Source of the DNA: Paracoccus sediminicola
Lineage (GTDB): Bacteria > Pseudomonadota > Alphaproteobacteria > Rhodobacterales > Rhodobacteraceae
DNA length: 64,000 bases
Assembly (NCBI RefSeq): GCF_027912835.1
Contig: NZ_CP115768.1
Location: forward strand, 2,906,501-2,970,500
Reading direction: 5' to 3'
The notes beneath the pieces are model-generated. The model saw nothing but the letters and a program-made list of their open reading frames with translations. It was not told the DNA's origin and searched no databases. The position numbers and the translations under genes are program-made. Positions 26,365 to 34,460 of this stretch are shown here, one piece after another. Within the stretch, counting starts at the first letter, position 1, and every line of letters starts with the position of its first letter.

Positions 26365-27383
26365 TCCGGGTTCTGGTCGCCGGTCTGGGACAGATGGGGC
26401 AGAGCCACGCGCTCGCCTATCACCACAGTCCCGAATTCGAGATCGTCGGGCTGGTCAATCGCAGCACGCCCGATCTGCCAGACGCGCTGACGGGCTATCC
26501 TCTCTCTGGTGATTTTGACGAGGCGCTGGCCGAGCTGAAGCCGGATCTGGTCTGCGTTGCGACCTATTCGGACAGTCACGCCGATTACGCCGTCTCGGCA
26601 ATGAAGGCGGGCGCGCATGTCTTCGTCGAGAAGCCGCTTGCCACTACGGTAGAGGATGCGAAGCGCGTGGTCGATTGCGCGAGTGCGACGGGGCGCAAGC
26701 TGGTGGTGGGGTATATCCTGCGCCATCACCCGAGCTGGCAGCGGCTGATCGAGGAGGCGCGCGATCTCGGCGGGCCATACGTGTTCCGCCTGAACCTTAA
26801 CCAGCAATCCAGCGGACCAAGCTGGGATGTGCATAAGGCGCTGATGCAGACCACCTCTCCGATCGTGGATTGCGGCGTCCACTATGTCGATGTGATGTGC
26901 CAGATCACCGATGCAGCCCCGGTCGAGGTGCGTGGCATGGGTCTGCGGCTGAGCGACGAAATCGCCCCGGAGATGTATAATTACGGGCATTTCCAGGTGC
27001 TCTTCGCCGATGGTTCGGTCGGCTGGTACGAGGCCGGCTGGGGACCGATGATGTCGGATACGGCATTCTTCGTGAAGGACGTGGTGTCGCCCAAGGGCGC
27101 TGTGTCGATCCGGATGCCCGAGACGGCGCGCTCGGACGATATCGACACCCATACCATGACCTCGACGCTGCGGGTTCATCGGGTCGGCGGCAAGGATGAA
27201 GATCTCAGCATGGCCGATGAACCCGGTCATCAGGCGCTGTGCGACCGCGAACAGAGCTTCGTGGCGCGTGCCATCAATGAAGATATCGATCTCGGCCGGC
27301 ATATGACCGACGCCGTGCGCTCGCTGGCCGTCTGTCTGGCGGCGGATGAAAGCGTGCGCCGCGGCGTGGCCGTGAAACTGTGA
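26361..27383 (+). CDS. Gfo/Idh/MocA-family NAD(P)-dependent oxidoreductase
   Basis: 340 residues. N-terminal Rossmann fold with VLVAGLGQMGQSHALAY as the dinucleotide loop and the family EKPLATT motif holding the catalytic lysine; the C-terminal alpha/beta domain contains VDCGVHYVDVM with the conserved D-x3-H pair. These enzymes oxidise or reduce sugars and inositols, or rearrange sugar derivatives through redox steps. Locked between permease and ATPase genes of an amino-sugar importer, it probably processes a variant sugar (for example an anhydro or epimerised form) before kinase/MurQ action. Substrate not determinable here. Confidence 0.88.
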   Translation: MIRVLVAGLGQMGQSHALAYHHSPEFEIVGLVNRSTPDLPDALTGYPLSGDFDEALAELKPDLVCVATYSDSHADYAVSAMKAGAHVFVEKPLATTVEDAKRVVDCASATGRKLVVGYILRHHPSWQRLIEEARDLGGPYVFRLNLNQQSSGPSWDVHKALMQTTSPIVDCGVHYVDVMCQITDAAPVEVRGMGLRLSDEIAPEMYNYGHFQVLFADGSVGWYEAGWGPMMSDTAFFVKDVVSPKGAVSIRMPETARSDDIDTHTMTSTLRVHRVGGKDEDLSMADEPGHQALCDREQSFVARAINEDIDLGRHMTDAVRSLAVCLAADESVRRGVAVKL

Positions 27384-27393
27384 AGGAACGCAA

Positions 27394-28395
27394 ATGGGAA
27401 CTCTGAATCTGTCCAATGTCACCAAATCCTTCGGCAAGGTCGAGGTGATCAAGGGTGTCGATCTCAGCGTGAATGACGGCGAATTTTGCGTCTTTGTCGG
27501 CCCCTCGGGCTGCGGCAAGTCCACCTTGCTGCGCATGATCGCGGGGCTGGAGGATGTGACCTCTGGCGATGTGCTGTTGGACGGCGAGCGGATCAACGAC
27601 GTCGCGCCGGCCAAGCGCGAGATCGCGATGGTGTTCCAGACCTACGCGCTTTATCCGCATCTGACCGTGCGCGAGAATATGGGGTTGGGGCTGAAACAGC
27701 TCGGCACGCCCAAGGCAGATATTACCGCCGCGACCGAGAAGGCGGCGGCGATGCTGGCGCTCGACCCGCTGATGGATCGCCGCCCCTCCGAGCTGTCAGG
27801 CGGGCAGCGTCAGCGTGTCGCGATTGGCCGGGCCATCGTGCGGACGCCGAAGCTTTTTCTTTTCGACGAACCGCTGTCCAATCTCGATGCGGCGCTGCGC
27901 GTGGCGACGCGGATCGAGATCGCCCGGCTGCACCGCGAACTCGGCGCGACGATGATCTATGTGACCCATGATCAGGTCGAGGCGATGACGCTGGCCGACA
28001 AGATCGTGGTTCTGCGCGCCGGGAAGGTCGAACAGGTCGGCCGTCCGATGGATCTGTATAACGATCCGGATAATACTTTCGTCGCAGGGTTCATCGGTAG
28101 CCCCCAGATGAACTTCCTGAAGGCAGAGGCGCTCGGGCTGCAATTCGACACGCTCGGCATTCGTCCCGAGCATCTGGAGATCTCGGAATCCGGCGGCGAG
28201 ATCGAGGGCCGGGTCAGCCATCTGGAGAAGCTGGGCGGCGAAACGCTGACCTATGTGCGGACCGATCTGCACGGGCTGCTGACGGTGCGCCAGTTCGGTG
28301 AGCACGACCACCCGGTCGATGGCACGGTCTTCGTCACGCCGGATCAATCCCGCGCGTTCCGTTTCGATGCGGAAGGTCAGCGACTTCGCGGTTGA
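27394..28395 (+). CDS. ABC sugar transporter ATP-binding protein (UgpC/MsmK type)
   Basis: 333 residues. Walker A GPSGCGKST, Q-loop VFQTYALYPHLTV, signature LSGGQRQRVAIGRAIVR, Walker B LFLFDEPLSNLDA, switch YVTHDQVEAMTLADKI, then a C-terminal OB/TOBE domain with LGIRPEHLEI. This is the carbohydrate-type motor for the two permeases. Last gene of the operon; stop followed by a 380-base gap. Confidence 0.94.
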   Translation: MGTLNLSNVTKSFGKVEVIKGVDLSVNDGEFCVFVGPSGCGKSTLLRMIAGLEDVTSGDVLLDGERINDVAPAKREIAMVFQTYALYPHLTVRENMGLGLKQLGTPKADITAATEKAAAMLALDPLMDRRPSELSGGQRQRVAIGRAIVRTPKLFLFDEPLSNLDAALRVATRIEIARLHRELGATMIYVTHDQVEAMTLADKIVVLRAGKVEQVGRPMDLYNDPDNTFVAGFIGSPQMNFLKAEALGLQFDTLGIRPEHLEISESGGEIEGRVSHLEKLGGETLTYVRTDLHGLLTVRQFGEHDHPVDGTVFVTPDQSRAFRFDAEGQRLRG

Positions 28396-28775
28396 CTGGG
28401 CTGTGCGCGGCGACCCGGACCTGGGTTCCGGCCGGCCCGAAACACCTAGCCAGCGCGATGAAAAGATGGCCGCAACATATCCACAGGGCTTCCGGGTGAA
28501 CAGAAAAGGTCGAACAACGGAATAGAGCCGTTCCTGCGAAGGAAGTTGCTGCCTGACTGACTCCATAGCTATTGAGCCAACCCCGTAGCGCGAATTTTTG
28601 AACCATTGCGGGTGGGGCGTCGGTGGAATCCTGTTTTTTCAAAACACCGCTGGTGATAATGTCCTGAAGCTGTCTTGCCCGATATCAGCTTTGCGCGATT
28701 ATATCGGAAAAGCGGCTTGCAAAACATGGTAAGCTGGCTCCAGTTTGCCAGCGAATCTGGTTTGGGAATTAGTTA
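28396..28775. other. 380-base gap without a recognisable gene
   Basis: Stretch between the sugar-ABC operon and the methyltransferase. The small frames crossing it on either strand have no family resemblance or good ribosome-binding site. The last 130 bases are visibly more AT-rich and presumably hold the methyltransferase promoter, but I cannot point to convincing hexamers. No clear terminator with a T-tract was seen. Confidence 0.6.
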
Positions 28776-29717
28776 ATGCTTGTGCCCGTTGACGAGTTGT
28801 CGCCAACCCTGCGCTGTCCGCTCTGCAAGGCGGCGCTATCACGATCGGCAGATCAGAGGCTCTCCTGCGATCGAGGGCACAGCTATCCCATAATGCGCGG
28901 CAAGCCGGTTCTGGTCGATTTTACGGACTCCGTCCTGTCAGAAGACGCGATCATGGCCACCGAAGCGGACAGCCAGATCGAGCGGACCGAATATCGCGGC
29001 ATCACCGCACGGGTGAAAAAGCTGCTTTCGCCGGACAAAAAGGCGACTGCCGAGAATGTGCGGCGCCTGATCGCGGATCTTGAACAGCTTGGCCGAGCGG
29101 CGAATTTGCTGGTGGTCGGCGGCGGTAGCGTCGGGCAGGGGATGCAGCCGCTTTACGATCATCCCGACATCCGCATCCACGCCTTCGACATTTACGACAC
29201 GCCGAACGTCCAGTTTATCGCGGATGGGCACCACCTGCCTCTGCCAGACGATCACTTCGATGCGGTGGTGGTGCAGGCGGTGCTGGAGCATGTGCTGCAA
29301 CCTGCTGAGGTGGTGGCCGAGATTCGTCGCGTTCTGCGGCCGGGCGGGCTGGTTTATGCCGAGACCCCATTCATGCAGCAGGTCCATGAGGGCCCTTATG
29401 ATTTCACCCGTTTCACAGAAAGCGGGCACCGCTATCTGTTCCGCGGCTTCGACGCTATTGCGTCCGGCGCCAGCGGCGGGCCGGGGGTGCAGTTCATGTG
29501 GGCGGTGGATTATCTGGCGCGCAGCCTGTTCCGGTCACGCAAGGCGGGCAAGATCGCCAAACTGGCCTTTTTCTGGACACAGTATCTCGACCGGCTGATC
29601 CCGCCCGATTATGCGCAGGACGGGGCGAGCGGGGTGTTCTTTTACGGTCGCAAGGCCGAAACGCCGATCGGCCCGCACGACATCATTGCCTACTATCAGG
29701 GCGCGCAGAAACCCTGA
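28776..29717 (+). CDS. SAM-dependent methyltransferase with N-terminal zinc ribbon
   Basis: 313 residues. The first ~45 form a Trm112/rubredoxin-like ribbon: LRCPLCKAALS then LSCDRGHSYPIMRGKPVLV. A class I methyltransferase follows: LLVVGGGSVGQGM (SAM loop), HAFDIYDTPNVQFIADGHHLPLPDDHFD (acidic and motif II regions), QAVLEHVLQPAEVVAEIRRVLRPGG (Methyltransf_11 hallmark). The tail beyond residue 230 is aromatic and basic, with a possible peripheral membrane character. Relatives occur in glycan and lipid-modifying gene sets, but no such genes are adjacent, so the substrate is unknown. Stands alone between two transport operons. Confidence 0.82.
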   Translation: MLVPVDELSPTLRCPLCKAALSRSADQRLSCDRGHSYPIMRGKPVLVDFTDSVLSEDAIMATEADSQIERTEYRGITARVKKLLSPDKKATAENVRRLIADLEQLGRAANLLVVGGGSVGQGMQPLYDHPDIRIHAFDIYDTPNVQFIADGHHLPLPDDHFDAVVVQAVLEHVLQPAEVVAEIRRVLRPGGLVYAETPFMQQVHEGPYDFTRFTESGHRYLFRGFDAIASGASGGPGVQFMWAVDYLARSLFRSRKAGKIAKLAFFWTQYLDRLIPPDYAQDGASGVFFYGRKAETPIGPHDIIAYYQGAQKP

Positions 29718-29808
29718 CGGCGCGTCGTCGGGAAGCGGGGCGCGCTTTCGCGCAAGATTCGCGCGAGACTGGCGCAAAACCATGAAACGATGTTAGGACT
29801 TTGGTCAA

Positions 29809-29827
29809 CTCCCCGTTATCCGGGGAG
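29809..29827. repeat. Hairpin in the leader of the second TRAP operon
   Basis: CTCCCCG-TTATC-CGGGGAG, perfect 7-bp stem with 5-base loop, 92 bases after the methyltransferase stop and 38 before the binding-protein start. No T-tract. Either a weak terminator of the methyltransferase or a leader structure of the TRAP message. Confidence 0.4.
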
Positions 29828-29864
29828 CGTGATAACAAACGTCCAACCAACAGAGAGACTTCAG

Positions 29865-30833
29865 ATGAACGCCAAACTTCCCCTCTTCGCCACGGCCGCC
29901 GCGCTCGCGGCGTCGGTGGTGTCCGCCGAAACCTGGGACATGCCGGTGGCCTATCCCTCGCATAACTATCACACTGAAAATGCGGAAGCCTTCGCTGCCG
30001 AAGTCGGCGAATGCACGGGCGGCGAACTGGAAATCACCGTCCATCCGAATGGCTCGCTGTTCAAGGGCGACGAAATCAAGCGCGCCGTGCAGACCGGCGA
30101 CGCGCAGATCGGCGAGCGCCTGCTGTCGGCTCATGCCAATGAGGATGCGCTTTACGGCTATGATTCGGTGCCGTTCCTTGCCAGTTCGTTCGAGGCCTCG
30201 GAGAAGCTGCGTGCGGCGGCCGAGCCGGTCCTGGCCGAGCTGATGGCCGAGCAGGGCATGACGTTGCTTTATTCCGTGCCGTGGCCGGCGCAGGGAATGT
30301 ATTTCAATCAGGAGATCAACTCGGTCGAGGAGATGGAAGGGATCAAGTTCCGCGCCTATAACTCCAGCACCGCGCGGGTGGCTGAACTGGCCGGTATGGT
30401 CCCGACGCAGGTCGAGGCGGCCGAGCTGAAACAGGCCCTTGCGACCGGGGTCGTGGCGTCGATGATTTCCTCGGGCTCGACCGGCGTGGATGAAAAGACC
30501 TGGGAGGACATGTCCCATTTCTATGATGTAAAGGCATGGCTGCCGCGCAATACGGTTTTCGCCAACACCGCAGCGCTTGAGGCGCTGCCGGCCGAGGTGC
30601 AGGATTGCGTTCGTTCGGCCGCGGAAGCCGCGCAGACCCGTGGTTCAGAGGAAGCGGAATCGCTCGCCGGAGGTTTCCTTGACACGCTGGCCGAGAACGG
30701 CATGAACGTCGCCGAACCGGGAGAGCAGCTTCAGGCCGATCTGGCCGAGATCGGCGATCAGATGACGAATGAATGGCTGGAATCCACCGGAGATAAGGGC
30801 CAGACCATCGTCGACGCCTATCGCGCCGAATGA
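29865..30833 (+). CDS. TRAP transporter periplasmic binding protein DctP
   Basis: 322 residues from MNAKLPLFATAAALAAS at 29865; the frame is open to 29790, but that covers the leader hairpin. Sec signal ends SVVSA-ETWDM. The mature part shows EITVHPNGSLFKGDEIKRAVQTGDAQIGE, the region MEGIKFRAYNSSTARVAELAG with the ligand arginine, and AELKQALATGVVASMISSGSTG. Followed by a hairpin and the fused permease gene. Cognate ligand is probably a carboxylate used by the racemase- and dehydrogenase-like enzymes downstream. Confidence 0.92.
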   Translation: MNAKLPLFATAAALAASVVSAETWDMPVAYPSHNYHTENAEAFAAEVGECTGGELEITVHPNGSLFKGDEIKRAVQTGDAQIGERLLSAHANEDALYGYDSVPFLASSFEASEKLRAAAEPVLAELMAEQGMTLLYSVPWPAQGMYFNQEINSVEEMEGIKFRAYNSSTARVAELAGMVPTQVEAAELKQALATGVVASMISSGSTGVDEKTWEDMSHFYDVKAWLPRNTVFANTAALEALPAEVQDCVRSAAEAAQTRGSEEAESLAGGFLDTLAENGMNVAEPGEQLQADLAEIGDQMTNEWLESTGDKGQTIVDAYRAE

Positions 30834-30871
30834 GGCACTGAGCATCCGGCTGCGGCCAAAACAAAATCCTG

Positions 30872-30899
30872 TCGGCGCGTCTGTGAGCAGGCGCGCCGA
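30872..30899 (+). terminator. Hairpin between TRAP binding protein and fused permease
   Basis: TCGGCGCG / CGCGCCGA, perfect 8-bp stem with a 12-base loop, followed only by TTT. Lies in the 89-base gap. Likely attenuates or stabilises, giving more binding protein than permease. Confidence 0.6.
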
Positions 30900-30922
30900 T
30901 TTCTGAACTGCCCGAGGTGACG

Positions 30923-32839
30923 ATGCGATCTGCCCTGAATGGCCTTTATACCGGAGCCGGGGTGCTGGCGGCGCTGTCGCTTCTGGCGATCCTTCTGCTG
31001 GTGATCGCGCAGATGGTGGCCCGCTGGATGGGGCTGCTTCTGCCGGGCGGGGCCAGCTATGCGGGCTATGCGATGGCGGCCTCGTCCTTCCTCGGCATGG
31101 CCTATACCTTCGTGCACAACGAACATATCCGTGTCGGCCTTTTCGTCGATCGCAGCGGCAATCTGCGGCGCGGATTCGAGATCTGGTGCTATGGGATCGC
31201 TACGGCCATTGTGCTGTATTTTGCCTGGTATGCGATACAGGCGCCGATCCTCAGCCACCGCTTCAACGACGTATCTCAGGGGCAGGACGCCACACCGCTG
31301 TGGATCCCGCAGCTCTCCATGGCGGTCGGGGTCAGCATCATGGCCATCGCCGTGGTCGATACGCTTCTGAAGGTTCTGCTGACAGACAGCTATGGCATCG
31401 ATCCGCCCCGCGAAATGCCCGAGCGCGACGCCCTCGCGAAGCGACGGCAGCGGCTCATCCTGCTGGGGGCGTTCCTGCTGGTGGTCTATGGCGCGATGCA
31501 GCTGATGACCGGCCTTGACCGCGACGCCACAGGGCTGAAAATCGGCGTTTTCCTGTTTGTCATGTTCTTCCTGCTCGGCTCGGGCGTCTGGGTCGGGCTG
31601 GCGCTGATGGGTGTGGCCTATATGGGCATGATCGGATTCACCTCGCGCAATCCCGGCAGCTCGATGTCGATCACCATCTGGACCGGAGCGTCAAGCTGGA
31701 CGCTCACCTCGCTCCCGCTGTTCATATGGATGGGAGAAATCCTGTATCGCACGCGGCTCTCCGAGGATATGTTCAAGGGGCTGGCACCCTGGCTGTCCCG
31801 TCTGCCTGGCGGATTGCTGCATACGAATGTCGTTGGCTGCACGGTGTTCGCGGCGGTGTCCGGCTCATCTGCGGCGACGCTGACGACAGTTGGCAAGATG
31901 TCCATCCCCGAGCTGCGCAAGCGCGGCTATCCCGAATTCATGATTATCGGCACGCTGGCCGGCGCAGCGACGCTGGGGCTGATGATTCCGCCTTCGCTGA
32001 CGCTGATCGTCTTCGGGGTGACGGTGAAGGAGAGTATCACCAGCCTGTTCATGGCCGGGGTTCTGCCGGGGCTCGTGCTGGCTTCGATGTTCATGCTCTA
32101 TATCGCCGGGTGGTCGATTGCGCGTCCGCAGGACGCAGCCGAGCCAGAGCCGCGGCTGGGTTTCCTTGGCGCGCTGCGGAACTCGGTGCTGCTGATCCCG
32201 GTCATCGCGCTGATCGTGATGGTGATCGGCTCGATGTATATCGGCATCGCCACCGCCACCGAGGCCGCTGCCTTCGGCGTGGTCGGCGCGCTGGTTCTGG
32301 CGCTGCTGCAAGGCTCGCTGAACTGGCAGAGCTTTTCGGAAAGCCTGCTCGGCGCGACGCGCACCTCGGCGATGATCGCGCTGATCCTGATGGGGGCGAG
32401 CTTTCTGACGCTGTCCATGGGGTTCACCGGGGTGCCCCGGACGCTGGCCGAATGGATCGGGTCGATGGATCTCTCGCCCATCGCGCTGATCGCGGCGCTC
32501 ACCGTGTTCTATATCGTGATCGGAATGTTCCTCGACGGGATCTCGGCGGTGGTGCTGACCATGGCGATCATCGAGCCGATGGTGCGCGGTGCCGGGATCG
32601 ATATGATCTGGTTCGGGATCTTTGTCGTCGTTGTCGTCGAGATGGCCCAGATCACACCGCCGGTCGGGTTCAACCTGTTCGTGCTGCAAGGCATGACCAA
32701 GCATGACATGGGCTATATCGCGCGAACCGCGCTGCCGATGTTCCTCATCATGGTGCTGATGGTGGCGATCCTCGTCGCCTTCCCCGGTCTCGCCACCTGG
32801 CTGCCGGACATGGTGATGCAGCGGGCGCCTGCGGGATGA
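30923..32839 (+). CDS. TRAP transporter fused permease (DctQ-DctM)
   Basis: 638 residues combining both TRAP membrane subunits. Residues 1-~165 are a DctQ unit (four helices; YAMAASSFLGMAYTFVHNEHIRVGLFVDR is the core). A connecting helix follows, then DctM from about residue 195: SLPLFIWMGEILYRTRLSEDMFKGL, SGSSAATLTTVGKMSIPELRKRGY, AGAATLGLMIPPSLTLIVFG, and the C-terminal MFLDGISAVVLTMAIIEPM and EMAQITPPVGFNLFVLQG. ATG at 30923 follows GAGGTGA; a GTG six bases earlier is also in frame. The other two TRAP systems in this window have separate DctQ and DctM. Its stop overlaps the next gene by 4 bases. Confidence 0.92.
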   Translation: MRSALNGLYTGAGVLAALSLLAILLLVIAQMVARWMGLLLPGGASYAGYAMAASSFLGMAYTFVHNEHIRVGLFVDRSGNLRRGFEIWCYGIATAIVLYFAWYAIQAPILSHRFNDVSQGQDATPLWIPQLSMAVGVSIMAIAVVDTLLKVLLTDSYGIDPPREMPERDALAKRRQRLILLGAFLLVVYGAMQLMTGLDRDATGLKIGVFLFVMFFLLGSGVWVGLALMGVAYMGMIGFTSRNPGSSMSITIWTGASSWTLTSLPLFIWMGEILYRTRLSEDMFKGLAPWLSRLPGGLLHTNVVGCTVFAAVSGSSAATLTTVGKMSIPELRKRGYPEFMIIGTLAGAATLGLMIPPSLTLIVFGVTVKESITSLFMAGVLPGLVLASMFMLYIAGWSIARPQDAAEPEPRLGFLGALRNSVLLIPVIALIVMVIGSMYIGIATATEAAAFGVVGALVLALLQGSLNWQSFSESLLGATRTSAMIALILMGASFLTLSMGFTGVPRTLAEWIGSMDLSPIALIAALTVFYIVIGMFLDGISAVVLTMAIIEPMVRGAGIDMIWFGIFVVVVVEMAQITPPVGFNLFVLQGMTKHDMGYIARTALPMFLIMVLMVAILVAFPGLATWLPDMVMQRAPAG

Positions 32840-33771
32840 CGATCCGCGCCGGGCTGGAACGGGTCGGACGATCCGCCCGCTTGCTTCTTCTGTCGGGGCT
32901 GTTCGTCGTGCCACTTCTGCCGGTGCCGCACGGGGTTTTCCTGCCGGTGCTGCCGGTTCTGGTCAGTATGCTGATCGGTCTTGCGCTGTGCCGGCTGGAT
33001 CTGCCCGCAATCATGGCCGACCTGGCCGATCCGCGCTTTCTGTTGCTGCTTTTCGGTGGCATCGCGCTGTTTCATATCGGCGCGGCGATGCTGTTGCACG
33101 GCGTCGGCCAGGCGCTGGGATGGGGCGCGGCAGTGCTGCTGATCCTGGTCTCCTTCGCGACCGCGCCGACGCTGACCTCGGCACCGAACATCGCGCTGCT
33201 GCTCGGCTATGATGCGCGGCTGACGCTGATCTGGACGCTTGCGACGACCTTTTTCTCCCCGCTGCTGATCCCTGTCGGGCTGGCCGTCTCAGGGATGGAG
33301 TTGCCGATTGAACCGATGCGGATCGCCGGGAACGTGACACTCATCCTCGCCGGAGGTCTGGTCCTGGGCGTCGCGCTACGTCGGATCATGGGACCGGTGC
33401 GTATCGCCGAAAGCGGCGCGGCTCTTGACGGAGTCTCAGCGCTGGTGATGCTGGGGTTCCTGATCCCGCTATTGGACGGCGTGCTGAGCGAAGTCGTGGC
33501 GCGGCCCGAACTGGCGCTGGGCCTCGCGTGTCTGGCGCTGACGCTCAATCTCGGCGGTAATCTGGCGATGCGGTTTCTGGCCGGGCGGATCTTTCCGAGC
33601 GCGCGGGCGCGTGCGATCGGTCTCGTTTTCGGGAACCGCAATATCGCAATCATGCTGGCGGCGCTGCCCCATGATCCGACCTTCAGCCTGTTCGTGGCAC
33701 TGGCACAGATTCCGATCTACAGCTCGCCCATGATCCTGCGCGGGCTTGACCTCAGGGCCGAGTGCGTATGA
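32836..33771 (+). CDS. Membrane carrier of the bile acid:sodium symporter (BASS)-like type
   Basis: 311-residue membrane protein with about 9-10 hydrophobic segments. FATAPTLTSAPNIALLLGYDARLTLIWTLATTFFSPLLIPVG and GLVFGNRNIAIMLAALP resemble the crossing-helix motifs of BASS-type carriers (the FGNRN stretch especially). It starts within the DctM stop (ATGA) and its own stop overlaps the racemase-like gene (ATGA), so it belongs to the same unit as the TRAP permease. A second carrier in one operon suggests an exporter or an exchange partner for the imported acid. Family call moderate. Confidence 0.7.
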   Translation: MTIRAGLERVGRSARLLLLSGLFVVPLLPVPHGVFLPVLPVLVSMLIGLALCRLDLPAIMADLADPRFLLLLFGGIALFHIGAAMLLHGVGQALGWGAAVLLILVSFATAPTLTSAPNIALLLGYDARLTLIWTLATTFFSPLLIPVGLAVSGMELPIEPMRIAGNVTLILAGGLVLGVALRRIMGPVRIAESGAALDGVSALVMLGFLIPLLDGVLSEVVARPELALGLACLALTLNLGGNLAMRFLAGRIFPSARARAIGLVFGNRNIAIMLAALPHDPTFSLFVALAQIPIYSSPMILRGLDLRAECV

Positions 33772-34448
33772 CCGGTTTTATCGGCATTCTCAGCCTCGAC
33801 ACGCGCTTCCCGCGAATTCAGGGAGATTCCGGCAACCCCGAAAGCTATCATCTTCCCGCGCGGGTGCGGGTCATCGATGGGGCGAGCGGGGCCGCTATCG
33901 TGCGCGATGGGCCTCCTGACGAGGCTTTCGTGGCGCGCTTCATCGAGGCTGCCCGCGCGTTCGAATCCGAGGGTGCCGTGCTCATCACCTCAAGCTGCGG
34001 GTTTCTCGTGTCGGTGCAGCATCGTATCGCCCGGGCGGTCAACGTGCCGGTGATGCTTTCTGGGCTTTGCCTCGTGCCCCTGGCGCTGCACATGACCGCG
34101 GGCCGTCCGGTCGGTGTGCTGACCGCGTCTGCACAGAGCCTTGGGCCGTCGATCCTCGCCGCTGCGGGGATAGATCCCGACCAGATCCGCATCGCCGGGC
34201 TGGAGCATCGTGCGGCGTTTGCCGACACCTTCCTGCCCTCGCGCGCATCGCAGAATGTCCGATTCGACGTGGCGCAGATGGAACGCCTCGTCGTCGAGGA
34301 AGGCCGTGCCCTGATCGCGCGCGCCCCCGAGATCGGCGTCGTGATTCTGGAATGCGGCAATCTTCCGCCCTATGCCGAGGCGCTCCGGCACGCGCTTGGG
34401 CGGCCCGTCCTGAGCATTCTGGACGGGGCGAGGTTGCTGTCGGGCTGA
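33768..34448 (+). CDS. Aspartate/glutamate racemase-superfamily protein
   Basis: 226 residues from ATG 33768 (GTG at 33762 is the alternative). Two-domain Asp/Glu/hydantoin racemase fold: the first catalytic cysteine is C77 in LITSSCGFLVSVQHR, the second is in VVILECGNLPPYAEA. Both cysteines present suggests cofactor-independent racemase, isomerase or decarboxylase chemistry on a 2-substituted acid. Coupled to the BASS-like gene by ATGA overlap. It ends 12 bases from the convergent dehydrogenase gene. Precise reaction unknown; maleate-isomerase-type or arylmalonate-type activity cannot be excluded. Confidence 0.8.
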   Translation: MTGFIGILSLDTRFPRIQGDSGNPESYHLPARVRVIDGASGAAIVRDGPPDEAFVARFIEAARAFESEGAVLITSSCGFLVSVQHRIARAVNVPVMLSGLCLVPLALHMTAGRPVGVLTASAQSLGPSILAAAGIDPDQIRIAGLEHRAAFADTFLPSRASQNVRFDVAQMERLVVEEGRALIARAPEIGVVILECGNLPPYAEALRHALGRPVLSILDGARLLSG

Positions 34449-34460
34449 GCGCCTGCGACG

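Noticed and set aside
26325..27614. Minus-strand open frame (429 codons) opposite the Gfo/Idh and ATPase genes
   Set aside because: Both plus-strand genes show full motif sets and overlapping starts and stops; the antisense translation resembles nothing.
28334..28642. Possible 102-residue minus-strand gene in the gap after the sugar ATPase
   Set aside because: Overlaps the end of the ATPase gene, has no ribosome-binding site or family pattern, and the composition is not gene-like.
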